Assembly: GCF_034372165.1 (NCBI RefSeq)
Contig: NZ_CP139698.1
Coordinates: forward strand, 3,162,001 to 3,226,000
Source of the DNA: Christiangramia sp. OXR-203
GTDB lineage: Bacteria > Bacteroidota > Bacteroidia > Flavobacteriales > Flavobacteriaceae
Direction of reading: 5' to 3'
Length of the DNA: 64,000 bases
How positions within the stretch are numbered: the stretch's first letter is position 1; the number at the start of each line of letters is the position of its first letter. A model generated the notes under the pieces. The model saw only the letters and a list, made by a program, of their open reading frames with translations. It made no database searches and was not told where the DNA came from. Below, in pieces: positions 1-8,374 of this stretch. Made by a program: the position numbers and the translations under genes.

Positions 1-182
1 TAGATAGAGAGATAAGTTTCCCCGGAAGCTAAGGAATCATTCTCCGGAATAGCAATTTGTCTCGACTCCCAACTAATAGGGTCTATAGAACTGATCTCCT
101 TCTTATCCTCGCAGGCTTGCAGCACGAGAAAAACTATCAAAAAGCCGAAGAAATGTTTATGTAGATATTTTTTTTTAGTCAT
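1..182 (-). CDS. Lipoprotein, N-terminal part only (runs off the left edge)
   Basis: Only the first 60 codons are in the window; the gene continues beyond position 1. The ATG is at 182 on the minus strand. The start is a clear lipoprotein signal: a basic stretch (MTKKKYLHKH), a hydrophobic core, then the lipobox LVLQAC with Cys24 as the lipidated residue, followed by charged EDKKE. It follows the MarC gene by 17 bases on the same strand and may be co-transcribed with it. The visible part of the mature protein (SGETYLSIY near the edge) reminds me of DUF3124 proteins, but that is a weak recollection. Function unknown. Confidence 0.75.
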   Translation of the reverse strand, partial: MTKKKYLHKHFFGFLIVFLVLQACEDKKEISSIDPISWESRQIAIPENDSLASGETYLSI

Positions 183-199
183 ATCAATTAGGCCTTAGG

Positions 200-814
200 C
201 TATTTTAAAACTACAAAAAAGTCTCTTAATCCTGCCAGTATGGATTGGGTTGCATAGGCTGCCAGTATAAGACCCATGATCTTGCTTACCACGGTGATCC
301 CATATTCCCCCACATGATCTTTCACACGATTGGCCGTTAATAGCAATATGCAGGTAATAGCAATAACCACGAGCACCAATGCTGTGGTCACAGCCTGCTG
401 CTGTATTGTATATAGATTATTATCTGTCATTAGCACTACCGCCATGATGGCACCCGGAGAAGCAATAGACGGGATGGCAACCGGAAAGATCACCACATGC
501 TTGTAATCTTTGATAAGTCCTTTTTCAGATTCAGGTTTACCATCGCCAAAGATCATCGTAAGTGCGAACAAGAAAAGGATCACACCACCCGAGATCTGGA
601 ATGCATCCAGGGAAACATCCATTCCATCAAGAACAAGCTGTCCTACGATAATAAAGAAAAGGAGTATTAGAAAAGCGATGATAGAAGCTCTGATGGCCAC
701 TGTCTTACGTTTCTTCTCGGGAATGTTCTTAGTTGCTTCCAGGTAGACCGGTACTGACCCAAGCGGATCGATCACGGCAATAAAAAAGAAGATAGTAGTG
801 ATGATTTCATTCAT
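200..814 (-). CDS. MarC family integral membrane protein
   Basis: A 204-residue hydrophobic protein with about six membrane segments, the normal MarC length. Family marks are the N-terminal DPLGSVPVYL (about residues 16-25), the glycine-rich second helix, and the central FPVAIPSIASPGAIM segment that mirrors the first. MarC proteins sit in the inner membrane. They were once linked to multiple antibiotic resistance, but that role was withdrawn and the substrate is unknown; some databases call the family NAAT transporters. I chose the ATG at 814 because the only upstream in-frame start is a TTG at 832 that would add six residues before the conserved start MNEIITTIF. The lipoprotein gene follows 17 bases downstream. 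Confidence 0.93.
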   Translation of the reverse strand: MNEIITTIFFFIAVIDPLGSVPVYLEATKNIPEKKRKTVAIRASIIAFLILLFFIIVGQLVLDGMDVSLDAFQISGGVILFLFALTMIFGDGKPESEKGLIKDYKHVVIFPVAIPSIASPGAIMAVVLMTDNNLYTIQQQAVTTALVLVVIAITCILLLTANRVKDHVGEYGITVVSKIMGLILAAYATQSILAGLRDFFVVLK

Positions 815-1071
815 TGTTCCAGTGTCTGGCAACTAAATTAAATAAATGGATCGGAATTCAGGTTCAATTACCATGGGTATCGCCTTAGACCCACGATTTG
901 TATATTATTTTTAAGATGATAGCCCCAATTGGTAAAAGAATAAAAATGATTTTGCAATAAGTAAGTTTCGCTATGACACTTCATAAAGTTTTATCGATTC
1001 CGAAGTCTATGAAAACTTCAATCAACTCCACTACTTTTTCTGTATACACTAAAATTTTAATTCTCAAATAT

Positions 1072-1512
1072 TCAGCTGGCCTTCTTCAATTCATAATAAC
1101 AAGACGTGCAATACCGATTAAAAATGTTTGCAATTCGCTCTCTATCTACCAACGAAACATGCTCAATATCAAAAATTGAAGTTTTTCCGTAGCGCGCAAT
1201 AATAATAAGTTCACTATCTGTAATTTCTACCGAACGAATTTTTTCAAAACTAAACTGCTTCCCCCATATTCCCTTCATTTTGATATTTATTCCAAGCTTG
1301 TTCCAGGAAACTACCGACTTGTAAAAAATCATTCGGCTCCAAAATAATAAAAGAATTAAGTGAGCACTGAACAACAGAACACTATCGAATCTTCCAAACA
1401 TGTCATTGAAATAGTCCACACCATACAGCACGAGACATACTAATGCCAGGGAGATAAAGATCTTGCTGGATCTACCGTGGATTTTGTGAAATAACACTTT
1501 ATTCTTTTGCAT
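1072..1512 (-). CDS. Small membrane protein with PH-like cytoplasmic domain
   Basis: A 146-residue protein of no firmly known function. Two hydrophobic helices lie at about residues 17-37 and 43-63 with a very short loop between them. They are followed by a beta-rich tail of about 80 residues with the pattern FEKIRSVEITDSELII, which looks like the small bacterial PH (YdbT/YcxA-like) fold often found after a helical hairpin. The N-terminus is basic (KNKVLFHKIHGRSSK), so the tail is probably cytoplasmic. It stands alone between MarC and a divergently read small gene. The ATG at 1512 is the only sensible start. The PH assignment is by pattern only. Confidence 0.7.
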   Translation of the reverse strand: MQKNKVLFHKIHGRSSKIFISLALVCLVLYGVDYFNDMFGRFDSVLLFSAHLILLLFWSRMIFYKSVVSWNKLGINIKMKGIWGKQFSFEKIRSVEITDSELIIIARYGKTSIFDIEHVSLVDRERIANIFNRYCTSCYYELKKAS

Positions 1513-1702
1513 ACTGAATTAATAAACAGCGTATTTTCAATGGATTAGAATTCAGATTTACTAATCTACAAATCAATTAACCATAAGATAATACTGCATA
1601 AAAGATATTAATAATTTCTGAACCTTAAGCTCTAGATGCAAACATACATTTGCCCTCAAATTTGAGCTATGAGGTTGAGATTATTCAGGGAGCATTTTTC
1701 GC

Positions 1703-1710
1703 TATCTTTG
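1703..1710 (+). promoter_or_regulatory. Bacteroidetes -7 box TATCTTTG
   Basis: Exact match to the Bacteroidetes -7 consensus TAnnTTTG, 15 bases before the ATG at 1726. The nearest upstream TTG is 25 bases away, slightly beyond the usual 17-23, so only the -7 element is claimed. Its position argues against the upstream ATG at 1669 as the start. Confidence 0.6.
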
Positions 1711-1725
1711 CCCAAAAGGAAGGGA

Positions 1726-1962
1726 ATGTTTTGCTTTTATCTTGAGAACAGAAAACGCTTTGGTAATCAACATGTGGTTCACCTTAAAAGCTGTGATCTC
1801 CTGCCCGAGAAAACTGGAAGAACCAAACTTGGTTTTTTTAACGATTTCCAGGAACTGCACGCACAGCATGATCCAGCTGAATCTTCTTTAATAGCCTGTA
1901 CTTATTGCTGTAAATCATTTCAAATGAATACGGACCAAAGGATCACACCTACAGAAAACTAA
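1726..1962 (+). CDS. Small cysteine-rich protein, possible metal-binding domain
   Basis: A 78-residue protein. I chose the ATG at 1726 rather than the longer frame from 1669 because a -7 box lies at 1703-1710 and AAGGAAGGGA precedes this ATG. The protein has the pattern H-x3-C (His19, Cys23), then LP, LGFF, and ends its fold with C-x2-CC (Cys58, Cys61, Cys62). I recall many flavobacterial proteins of this size with the order H..C..LP...LG.F.....A.......C..CC, so it is likely a conserved family with a small zinc or metal-binding fold that resembles the Ada Cys4 domain. Function unknown. The gene stands alone. Confidence 0.6.
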   Translation: MFCFYLENRKRFGNQHVVHLKSCDLLPEKTGRTKLGFFNDFQELHAQHDPAESSLIACTYCCKSFQMNTDQRITPTEN

Positions 1963-2056
1963 CTGGTAATCTGCCGGTTTTCAATCACTTCCAGAACCAC
2001 ATTTATAACTTCTAGAAATTTCTCAAACTTGCTACGAACACTTTGCTTTTAAAATC

Positions 2057-2064
2057 TATATTTG
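2057..2064 (+). promoter_or_regulatory. Bacteroidetes -7 box TATATTTG
   Basis: Exact TAnnTTTG match followed by CCGTCCC, 24 bases before the ATG of the DUF4494 gene. It overlaps an in-frame upstream TTG at 2062, which therefore should not be the start. The nearest -33-like TTG (2029-2031) is 25 bases upstream, a little too far. Confidence 0.6.
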
Positions 2065-2088
2065 CCGTCCCAAAAAAAGATTTTCATT

Positions 2089-2619
2089 ATGAGCGTAGTA
2101 TGGTACGAGTGCAAAGTAAAGTATAGAAAGACCCATGAAACCGGTGAAAGTAAAGTAACTACTGAAACCTATCTTCTTGACGCTGTTTCTTATACGGAAG
2201 CTGAAGCAAGGATAACAGAAGAGATGAAGACTTACACAAGTGAGGAGTTCATGATCACTAATATCAAGGTTGCGAATCTTTCTGAAGTTCATCCATTTGA
2301 AAATTCAGATAGATGGTTCAAGTCCAAAGTCTCGTTAATTAGTTATGATGATGAGAGTGGAAAAGAGAGAAAGTCTAATCTATACATGCTTATCCAGGCG
2401 AACGATGTAAAGGAAGCTTATGAAAATACGGAGCAGGCTCTACAGGAAACGATGGGCGATTATAGCATTCCTGCTATTACTGAATCACCAATACTCGATG
2501 TATTCCCATATTTTTCAGATGTAGAAGAATCAACGGTAACTTCTGAAGTAACAGAAGAAATTGAAGAGACAGAGAAATCTGAAGTTGTGGAAAAGACTGA
2601 AGAAGTCCCTTCAGAATAA
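2089..2619 (+). CDS. DUF4494 domain-containing protein
   Basis: A 176-residue soluble protein whose start (VWYECKVKYRKTHETGE, then TYLLDAVSYTEAEARITEEM) is the typical opening of the Bacteroidetes DUF4494 family; no function is known. The DUF covers roughly residues 1-140. It is followed by an acidic low-complexity tail rich in Glu, Thr and Val, ending EKTEEVPSE, longer than I would expect for the family. The ATG at 2089 is supported by the -7 box at 2057-2064. A hairpin terminator lies 82 bases downstream at 2701, so the gene appears to be transcribed alone. Confidence 0.9.
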   Translation: MSVVWYECKVKYRKTHETGESKVTTETYLLDAVSYTEAEARITEEMKTYTSEEFMITNIKVANLSEVHPFENSDRWFKSKVSLISYDDESGKERKSNLYMLIQANDVKEAYENTEQALQETMGDYSIPAITESPILDVFPYFSDVEESTVTSEVTEEIEETEKSEVVEKTEEVPSE

Positions 2620-2700
2620 GCTCCACTATTGAGGAATAATTCAGATTACACGGCAAAAGTGTGGAATTGTCACCCATGATTTTAAAACAAGATCAAATTA

Positions 2701-2724
2701 AGCCCTGATTATCAGGGCTTTTCT
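2701..2724 (+). terminator. Rho-independent terminator after DUF4494 gene
   Basis: Perfect inverted repeat AGCCCTGAT / ATCAGGGCT around a single T, followed by a TTTTCT run. It lies 82 bases after the DUF4494 stop and 53 bases before the next gene on the same strand. Confidence 0.75.
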
Positions 2725-2776
2725 AATGGCACAAGAGTTGCCTATATGGAAACCAATACGAACAAAAATCTGAAAT

Positions 2777-4189
2777 ATGAATACTAAAAAGAATTATGAA
2801 TCTATTGCTGAAGAAGAACACGCTTCAGGAATAAATAAATTCTTACCAACCAAAAATCCGCTGAATACATGGGGAATCGTTGTGCTTATTAGCACCTTCA
2901 TTCTCATGTTAGGATCAGCATACCTTGTATATTTTCTGCAGAGTGATTTTTCGGAGATCAATACTGCCCGAATGAACACTACATGGGGTTATGCGTTCTT
3001 TATCCTTGCATCTGCCCTCTTCCTATATCGGGGAGCGTTTTTTATCTATAACCTGGTGTTGTATTTCAAATACAAACCAATAGAATCAGTTTCTAACGAA
3101 GAACTACCAACCTGTACCGTGATCGTTCCAGCTTACAACGAAGGTAAACAGGTATATGCTACGCTTATGAGCCTGGCTGAAAGTGAATATCCTACAGAAA
3201 AACTACAGTTACTTGCGATCGATGATGGTAGTAAGGATGATACCTGGAGCTGGATGCAGGAAGCTAAAAAAGTTCTGGGTGATCGTGTAGCGATCTATCA
3301 GCAGCCTGAAAATAAAGGAAAAAGACATGCATTGCACAGAGGTTTTAACCTTGGTACCGGGGAAGTATTTGTAACCGTAGACAGTGATTCTGTAGTAAAC
3401 GCAGATACTTTGAGAAACCTGGTAAGTCCGTTCGTTGTTAATGAGAAATGTGGTGCGGTTGCAGGTAACATTAGAGTTCTAAATAACGAAAAGGCATTAC
3501 TTCCAAAAATGTTGAACGTGAATTTCGTACTAAGTTTCGAGTTTATGCGTTCTGCAGAAAGTACACTGGAATCTGTACTTTGTACTCCTGGTGCCTTGGC
3601 AGCATATCGTGCTAGCGCTGTATTCGAATGTCTTCCAGAGTGGATTAACCAGACTTTTATGGGGAAACCTTCAGATATTGGTGAAGACAGAGCTATGACT
3701 AATATGATCCTTAAACAGGGACAACACGTCCTTTTCCAGAGAAACGCGTATGCATACACCAATGTACCTGAGCAATATAAAGGTCTTTACAAGATGTTTA
3801 TTAGATGGGGACGAAGTAATGTTCGGGAAAATATCGCCATGTCTAAATATGTATTTACTCAGTTTAGAGAAGGTTCAACTCTTGGATCAAGACTGTTGTT
3901 CATCAACCAGTTCCTGAAGATCATTATGAGTTACCCATTGATCATGATCATGCTATTTTTCGTGATCTCTCACCCACTTTTATTCCTTAGCTCAACATTT
4001 CTGGGAATTATGGTTTATTCAAGTTTCCCTGTATTGTTCTATGCCAAGAGATATAAGCTTTCAGAATCATTGTGGGCTTACTCGTATAGTATTCTACATA
4101 CTTTTGGATTATTCTGGATTACCCCTTACGCGATTGCGACAGCTAGCAGAAGTGGATGGTTAACCAGAGAATTAAGTGTAAAGAAATAA
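2777..4189 (+). CDS. Membrane glycosyltransferase family 2 (polysaccharide synthase type)
   Basis: A 470-residue processive-type GT2 enzyme of the inner membrane. Two membrane helices (about 32-54 and 72-97) precede the catalytic domain, with PAYNEG at 118-123, DDGS at 149-152 (UDP-sugar site), DSDS at 202-205 (metal-binding DxD) and GED at 302-304 (catalytic base). Further helices follow at about 365-445. The family's QxxRW motif is present as MFIRW (343-344 for RW), with Met in the Gln position, and is followed by GRSNVREN, which recalls hyaluronan synthases more than cellulose synthases. The polymer made is unknown. No accessory export or modification genes adjoin it. Terminators flank it at 2701 and 4218, so it is probably a single-gene unit. 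Confidence 0.9.
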   Translation: MNTKKNYESIAEEEHASGINKFLPTKNPLNTWGIVVLISTFILMLGSAYLVYFLQSDFSEINTARMNTTWGYAFFILASALFLYRGAFFIYNLVLYFKYKPIESVSNEELPTCTVIVPAYNEGKQVYATLMSLAESEYPTEKLQLLAIDDGSKDDTWSWMQEAKKVLGDRVAIYQQPENKGKRHALHRGFNLGTGEVFVTVDSDSVVNADTLRNLVSPFVVNEKCGAVAGNIRVLNNEKALLPKMLNVNFVLSFEFMRSAESTLESVLCTPGALAAYRASAVFECLPEWINQTFMGKPSDIGEDRAMTNMILKQGQHVLFQRNAYAYTNVPEQYKGLYKMFIRWGRSNVRENIAMSKYVFTQFREGSTLGSRLLFINQFLKIIMSYPLIMIMLFFVISHPLLFLSSTFLGIMVYSSFPVLFYAKRYKLSESLWAYSYSILHTFGLFWITPYAIATASRSGWLTRELSVKK

Positions 4190-4217
4190 CACTAAACCCC
4201 AACAACTAAGAAAAGAA

Positions 4218-4247
4218 AAGCGATCCAGTTTAGGATCGCTTTTTTTA
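4218..4247. terminator. Bidirectional terminator
   Basis: Nine-base-pair stem AAGCGATCC / GGATCGCTT with loop AGTTTA, followed by seven T on the plus strand and preceded by an A-rich run that gives T on the minus strand. It sits between the converging GT2 gene (ends 4189) and the fructan operon (ends 4258). Confidence 0.85.
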
Positions 4248-4257
4248 TGATTTGGTT

Positions 4258-4491
4258 CTACATCTTGTACCGAATGAGGCTGAAGAGTGAAACCGTAGCC
4301 CAGACTGCTTCCAGAATTATAAATGGAATATAATCCATTAAAACCGAAGCATAACAGGCTAAAGAGGCTCCAATTAAATTCAGTAAAATATAGATAAGAT
4401 CTTTGGTTCCAAGTTTTCCTGCAGCGTTAAGTACATACGCCAGAAGAATTAAAAACACTCCTACCGAACCTATCCAGTCTATATAAGTCAT
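4258..4491 (-). CDS. Small membrane protein, CBU_0592 family-like
   Basis: A 77-residue protein with three hydrophobic segments (starting IDWIGSVGVFLILLAY, then DLIYILLNLIGASLACYAS, then PFIILEAVWATVSLFSL). This layout, with a conserved E-x-W in the last helix, matches small proteins annotated as CBU_0592 family; function unknown. The ATG at 4491 was chosen over an in-frame TTG six bases upstream. It lies 9 bases after the PfkB kinase gene and before a shared terminator, so it is probably the last gene of the fructan operon, though such proteins also occur elsewhere and the link to sugar use is only positional. Confidence 0.8.
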   Translation of the reverse strand: MTYIDWIGSVGVFLILLAYVLNAAGKLGTKDLIYILLNLIGASLACYASVLMDYIPFIILEAVWATVSLFSLIRYKM

Positions 4492-4500
4492 ACTCAATAA

Positions 4501-5412
4501 TTATTTACCTTTTTTAGCATTCATTGGATTCATAAACCGGTGCAATAATTCTTCTGAAATCACCGGATTTGCACCTTCTTTTGCCGCTACTAATGCGCCC
4601 ATCGCACAAGCTGTATCCAATGCTACCTGAGGTTTTTCCCCCTGAAGCATTTTCGCCAGAAGCGTACCAAGGAATGAATCGCCGGCTCCTACCGTATCCT
4701 TGACTTTTACCTGGTAACCAGAATTATAGTAAAGCTTTTTGTCATGCATCAAAACTGCGCCATGTCTGCCTTTGGTGACGCAAATAGTTTCAGCATTGGA
4801 TTTCACCGCCATAAACAACAGGTTCTGTTCCAGTGAATTGTATTCTGAACCCAACATTTTTGCGATCTCAAATAATTCATCATCATTAAATTTGATGAAT
4901 TCTGCATGCTGAATCAATTCAGCCAGGAGATCTTTTGAATAATGTGGAGGTCTCAAATTGAAGTCTAAAACTCTGTAAGACGCTTTTGGTATAAGATTGA
5001 ACAAAGTCTTTCTGCTTATATCATCACGGCAGATCAAACTTCCGAAGATAAATGCATCACTACGGGAAACCGATTGTTCTATATTTTCTGTAGCGACAAT
5101 ACCATCCCATGCTGCCGGATATTTAATCGTATAGCTGGCTGAACCACTTTCTGAAAGTTTTACATCCACCGCTCCGGTCTCCCGGTTTTCATCCTTTAAG
5201 ATATTACCGGTTTCAACACCCTGGGTTCTTAGGTAGTTCAGCAATTCTTCTCCCCTGGAATCAACTCCAACCTTACTGATCATTTCAGCATCTATTCCAA
5301 GACTGCTTAACCTTACTGCGACATTAAGCGGTGCACCACCAATTCGTTCCATATCTGGAAAAACGTCATACAAAACCTCACCAAAACAAACCGCCTTTAT
5401 CCTTTTTGACAT
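4501..5412 (-). CDS. PfkB family carbohydrate kinase, probable fructokinase
   Basis: A 303-residue ribokinase/PfkB-fold sugar kinase. Motif 1 is GGAPLNVA (25-32), which binds the sugar, and motif 2 is DTVGAGDS (239-246) with catalytic Asp245 in the anion hole. The length is typical of bacterial fructokinases. It starts 6 bases after the GH32 gene and shares its operon with a sugar porter, so the likely reaction is ATP-dependent phosphorylation of fructose released from fructan or sucrose; the product would be fructose 6-phosphate. Substrate is inferred from context: PfkB enzymes also act on ribose, adenosine or 2-keto-3-deoxygluconate. Cytoplasmic; no signal peptide. Confidence 0.92.
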   Translation of the reverse strand: MSKRIKAVCFGEVLYDVFPDMERIGGAPLNVAVRLSSLGIDAEMISKVGVDSRGEELLNYLRTQGVETGNILKDENRETGAVDVKLSESGSASYTIKYPAAWDGIVATENIEQSVSRSDAFIFGSLICRDDISRKTLFNLIPKASYRVLDFNLRPPHYSKDLLAELIQHAEFIKFNDDELFEIAKMLGSEYNSLEQNLLFMAVKSNAETICVTKGRHGAVLMHDKKLYYNSGYQVKVKDTVGAGDSFLGTLLAKMLQGEKPQVALDTACAMGALVAAKEGANPVISEELLHRFMNPMNAKKGK

Positions 5413-5418
5413 ATACTT

Positions 5419-7035
5419 TTATTGATTATTAAAATTTAGTTCATAAGCTTCAAAACTATCCACCGTAAATTCTTTTTCTTCGGAACCAACGGAGAAAGTA
5501 TCCCAAGGCTGCTCAGAAAAAAAGATCTCTGTAATAACGGTCTTTCCATTATCAATGAATAATTCCATACTGGTTTTATCAAGTATCATGTGAATTTCCA
5601 TAGCATTGGACGCTGTTATTCTAGGTGCTGTTGAAGGTGTCCCGGAAAACTTATCTGAAAAATCATTCACTCCCGCTTCGCTTCTATCCATACTGAACTT
5701 TTGTTCTGAATGATCATAATTTACCACGAATTTTTCTCCCTGTTCATTAGAAAGTGTAAAATGATAGTTTCCATCTTCTTCTAAGCCGGAAATACTGAAT
5801 TTCACCTCAGCTTTAGAAAGATCGATTGCTGATGTATCTATAAGCACCAAATCTTTCTTAGCTGAAAGTGCGCTTTTCTTGACTGGGTCACCTCTGAATT
5901 TTTGTAACTCTTCTACCGGCTGTGAAGTTACCAGGTATTGTCCATCCTCTTTAATGAGCCTCAGTTCTCTTGCAATGGTCATCGCACTTCTCCAGGTTTC
6001 GGTTGGCACTTCCTGCGCATATAACCAGTTAGACATCCAGCCCAGAAACAATTTCCTGCCATCTTCCTCTGGCACATTAGACCAGGTCACTCCAGCGTAA
6101 TTGTCTCTACCAAAGTCTATCCAGTAGTCATGCTTTTCTTCAAGGTTGCTCATATTTTCTTCCGGCGTAAAGGTTGTCCCATCAAAATCTCCTACAAAAT
6201 ACTGAGTCCCAGATCCACCATTATAGCCTCCAGGATTTAAACTTTGAATCAGCACCCATTTAGTTTCACCGGTACCTTCAACCTGCATTGGAAAGAAATC
6301 CGGACATTCCCAGACTCCGTCATGTGCTCCATTTCCCTGCCCAAACTCAGATACTTTTTTCCATTCTTTCAGATCCTGTGAGGTATAGAACAAAGTCTTT
6401 TCGGTTGTTGCCAGAGCCATTAGCCACTGCTTGTGTTCCTCATCCCAGGTTACTTTTGGATCTCTGAAATTTTCAATTCCTGGATTAGGCAATACTGGAT
6501 TTCCTTCATATTTTGTCCAGGTCATACCTTTATCAAGACTATAAGCAATTGCCTGGGACTGGTAATCCTTTTCACCCTTCTCTGCTCCTTTTGGTTCATG
6601 ATAAGTAAAAATAGCCACCACGGGAGTTTTACCATCCTCACCAAAACCTGAAGTATTGTCCATATCTACTACAGCACTACCGGAGAATATATATCCCTTT
6701 TCATCTGGAAACAAAGCGATCTCCTGTTCTTCCCATGTAATCATGTCCTTACTCGTGGCATGTCCCCAGTGCATTGGTCCCCAAACATTATCGTCTGGAT
6801 AGTATTGAAAATACAAATGATAAGTGCCATCAAGGTAAAACATCCCGTTTGGATCGTTCATCCAGTTCTTTTCCGGAGTAAAGTGGAAATTAGGCCTATA
6901 GACTTCGTCACTGTTTACCTCAACTTCTGTTTGAGTAATTTCTTCGGAAGTTTCTTCAGAATTTTGATCCTTACACGAATTGAAAAACAGGCAGCAAACA
7001 GCCAGTGAGGTTAAACCGAATTTAATCTTGTTCAT
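5419..7035 (-). CDS. Glycoside hydrolase family 32 lipoprotein (fructan/sucrose hydrolase)
   Basis: A 538-residue surface or periplasmic lipoprotein: the signal ends in the lipobox FFNSC with Cys21, followed by an acidic linker. The GH32 five-blade propeller carries WMNDPNG (58-64, nucleophile Asp61), FSGS (about 117-120), RDP (191-193, transition-state Asp) and WECPD with acid/base Glu243. The C-terminal beta-sandwich typical of GH32 spans about 390-538. The family releases fructose from levan, inulin or sucrose; the exo or endo mode cannot be told from sequence alone. It lies between a sugar porter and a fructokinase-like gene with gaps of only 4 and 6 bases. No SusC/SusD pair is linked, so the substrate may be short fructans or sucrose. 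Confidence 0.95.
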   Translation of the reverse strand: MNKIKFGLTSLAVCCLFFNSCKDQNSEETSEEITQTEVEVNSDEVYRPNFHFTPEKNWMNDPNGMFYLDGTYHLYFQYYPDDNVWGPMHWGHATSKDMITWEEQEIALFPDEKGYIFSGSAVVDMDNTSGFGEDGKTPVVAIFTYHEPKGAEKGEKDYQSQAIAYSLDKGMTWTKYEGNPVLPNPGIENFRDPKVTWDEEHKQWLMALATTEKTLFYTSQDLKEWKKVSEFGQGNGAHDGVWECPDFFPMQVEGTGETKWVLIQSLNPGGYNGGSGTQYFVGDFDGTTFTPEENMSNLEEKHDYWIDFGRDNYAGVTWSNVPEEDGRKLFLGWMSNWLYAQEVPTETWRSAMTIARELRLIKEDGQYLVTSQPVEELQKFRGDPVKKSALSAKKDLVLIDTSAIDLSKAEVKFSISGLEEDGNYHFTLSNEQGEKFVVNYDHSEQKFSMDRSEAGVNDFSDKFSGTPSTAPRITASNAMEIHMILDKTSMELFIDNGKTVITEIFFSEQPWDTFSVGSEEKEFTVDSFEAYELNFNNQ

Positions 7036-7039
7036 AATA

Positions 7040-8374
7040 TCAGGTTGTAGTTGAAATTTCTTTAATGGATAATTCTTCCGCCAGTTCTTCCAGGGATTTA
7101 CCTTTGGTTTCTGGCATCATAAAAATAACGAAAAACAGTTGTAGCACCATCATGAATGCAAAGAAGGCGAATACCCAACCCGCTCCAATCGTACTGAATA
7201 AATACGGAATACTGGAAGGAATAATCGCCGCTAGCACCCAGTGAGTTGAACTTCCGAATGCCTGTCCCGAAGCTCGTAATCTGTTCGGAAATATTTCAGA
7301 AATAAATACCCAGATAACCGCTCCCTGTCCTATCGCGTGTGAAGCTATAAACAGGAATAAAAATATTGGCACCCATAAACCTCCCCAATTCAAAAAGAAT
7401 GCAGCTGCAACCAGTGAAAGGGATATAATATAGCCTATCGACCCAAACAGCAGCAGCTGTTTTCGACCGAGCTTGTCAATAAGAAACACTCCTAACAGGG
7501 TGAACAACAGGTTTACAACTCCAATTCCTATACTGCTTAGCAAGGCTGTACTTTCTCCAAGTCCGGCAGCTTCAAAAATTCTGGGAGCATAATACAGGAA
7601 TGCATTTATACCGGATAACTGGTTGAAAAATGCGATTAAAAATGCGAGAATAAGCGGGAAACGGTACTTTTTCATAAAGATGTTCTCACCGGTAACTTCA
7701 GAATCAGATTGTGTTTTTATCTCATGAACTTTGGCACTAGCATCCAATCCTGGATTGATCCTTTCCAGGATGCGTTTAGCTTCGGCCATTCTTCCTTTAG
7801 AGACCAACCATCGCGGACTCTTAGGAATCCCGATAACAAAAAGAATATATAGGAAAGCAGGAATAGCCTCTACACCAACCATCCATCGCCACGGTTCTTC
7901 TCCGGTATTTCTCAACAGGTAATTTGAAAGAAAGGCGATAAGAATCCCCAGAACAATATTGAACTGGTACAGGGCAACTAATTTACCACGTTTATTGGCC
8001 GGTGCGATCTCTGAGACGTAGGCTGGTGCTGTAATGGTAGAAGCTCCTACCCCAAGTCCTCCAAGAAATCTAAAAAATGCAAAGGTATACGGATCGTCTA
8101 CAAGGGAGGAGCCTAAAGCAGATACGAAATAAAGGATTCCAATAACGATAAGTGTATTTTTTCTACCAAATTTATTCGTGGGGAAACCTCCAAAGATAGC
8201 TCCAACCACAGTACCCCATAAGGCCATGGCCATCACAACAGAACCATGGAAGGCATCTGAAGTCCCCCATAATGCCTGCAATTGTTTGTCTGCCCCAGAA
8301 ATTACTACTGTATCAAATCCAAAAAGAAACCCGGCAAGGGCCGCACTTATGGAATAGAAGAAAATTTTATTCAT
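7040..8374 (-). CDS. MFS sugar porter, probable fructose or sucrose transporter
   Basis: A 444-residue inner-membrane protein with 12 predicted helices, of the sugar porter (XylE/GLUT) branch of the major facilitator superfamily. Diagnostic motifs are GRKNTL after helix 2, PKSPRWLV before the central loop, GRKQLL after helix 8, and PETKGKSLEELAEE at the C-terminus. The ATG at 8374 (MNKIFFYSISAALAGFLFGFD) fits the family start; the upstream TTG at 8413 would add 13 unlikely residues. It is the first gene of the operon with GH32 and PfkB kinase, so fructose (or the disaccharide) imported by proton symport is the likely cargo. This is the only transport gene in the locus. Confidence 0.93.
   Translation of the reverse strand: MNKIFFYSISAALAGFLFGFDTVVISGADKQLQALWGTSDAFHGSVVMAMALWGTVVGAIFGGFPTNKFGRKNTLIVIGILYFVSALGSSLVDDPYTFAFFRFLGGLGVGASTITAPAYVSEIAPANKRGKLVALYQFNIVLGILIAFLSNYLLRNTGEEPWRWMVGVEAIPAFLYILFVIGIPKSPRWLVSKGRMAEAKRILERINPGLDASAKVHEIKTQSDSEVTGENIFMKKYRFPLILAFLIAFFNQLSGINAFLYYAPRIFEAAGLGESTALLSSIGIGVVNLLFTLLGVFLIDKLGRKQLLLFGSIGYIISLSLVAAAFFLNWGGLWVPIFLFLFIASHAIGQGAVIWVFISEIFPNRLRASGQAFGSSTHWVLAAIIPSSIPYLFSTIGAGWVFAFFAFMMVLQLFFVIFMMPETKGKSLEELAEELSIKEISTTT

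Noticed and set aside
973..1179. 68-codon plus-strand frame
   Set aside because: Overlaps the end of the PH-like membrane gene on the other strand and shows no protein-like pattern or promoter.
3298..3762. 154-codon minus-strand frame
   Set aside because: Shadow of the GT2 catalytic domain, with no family motif.
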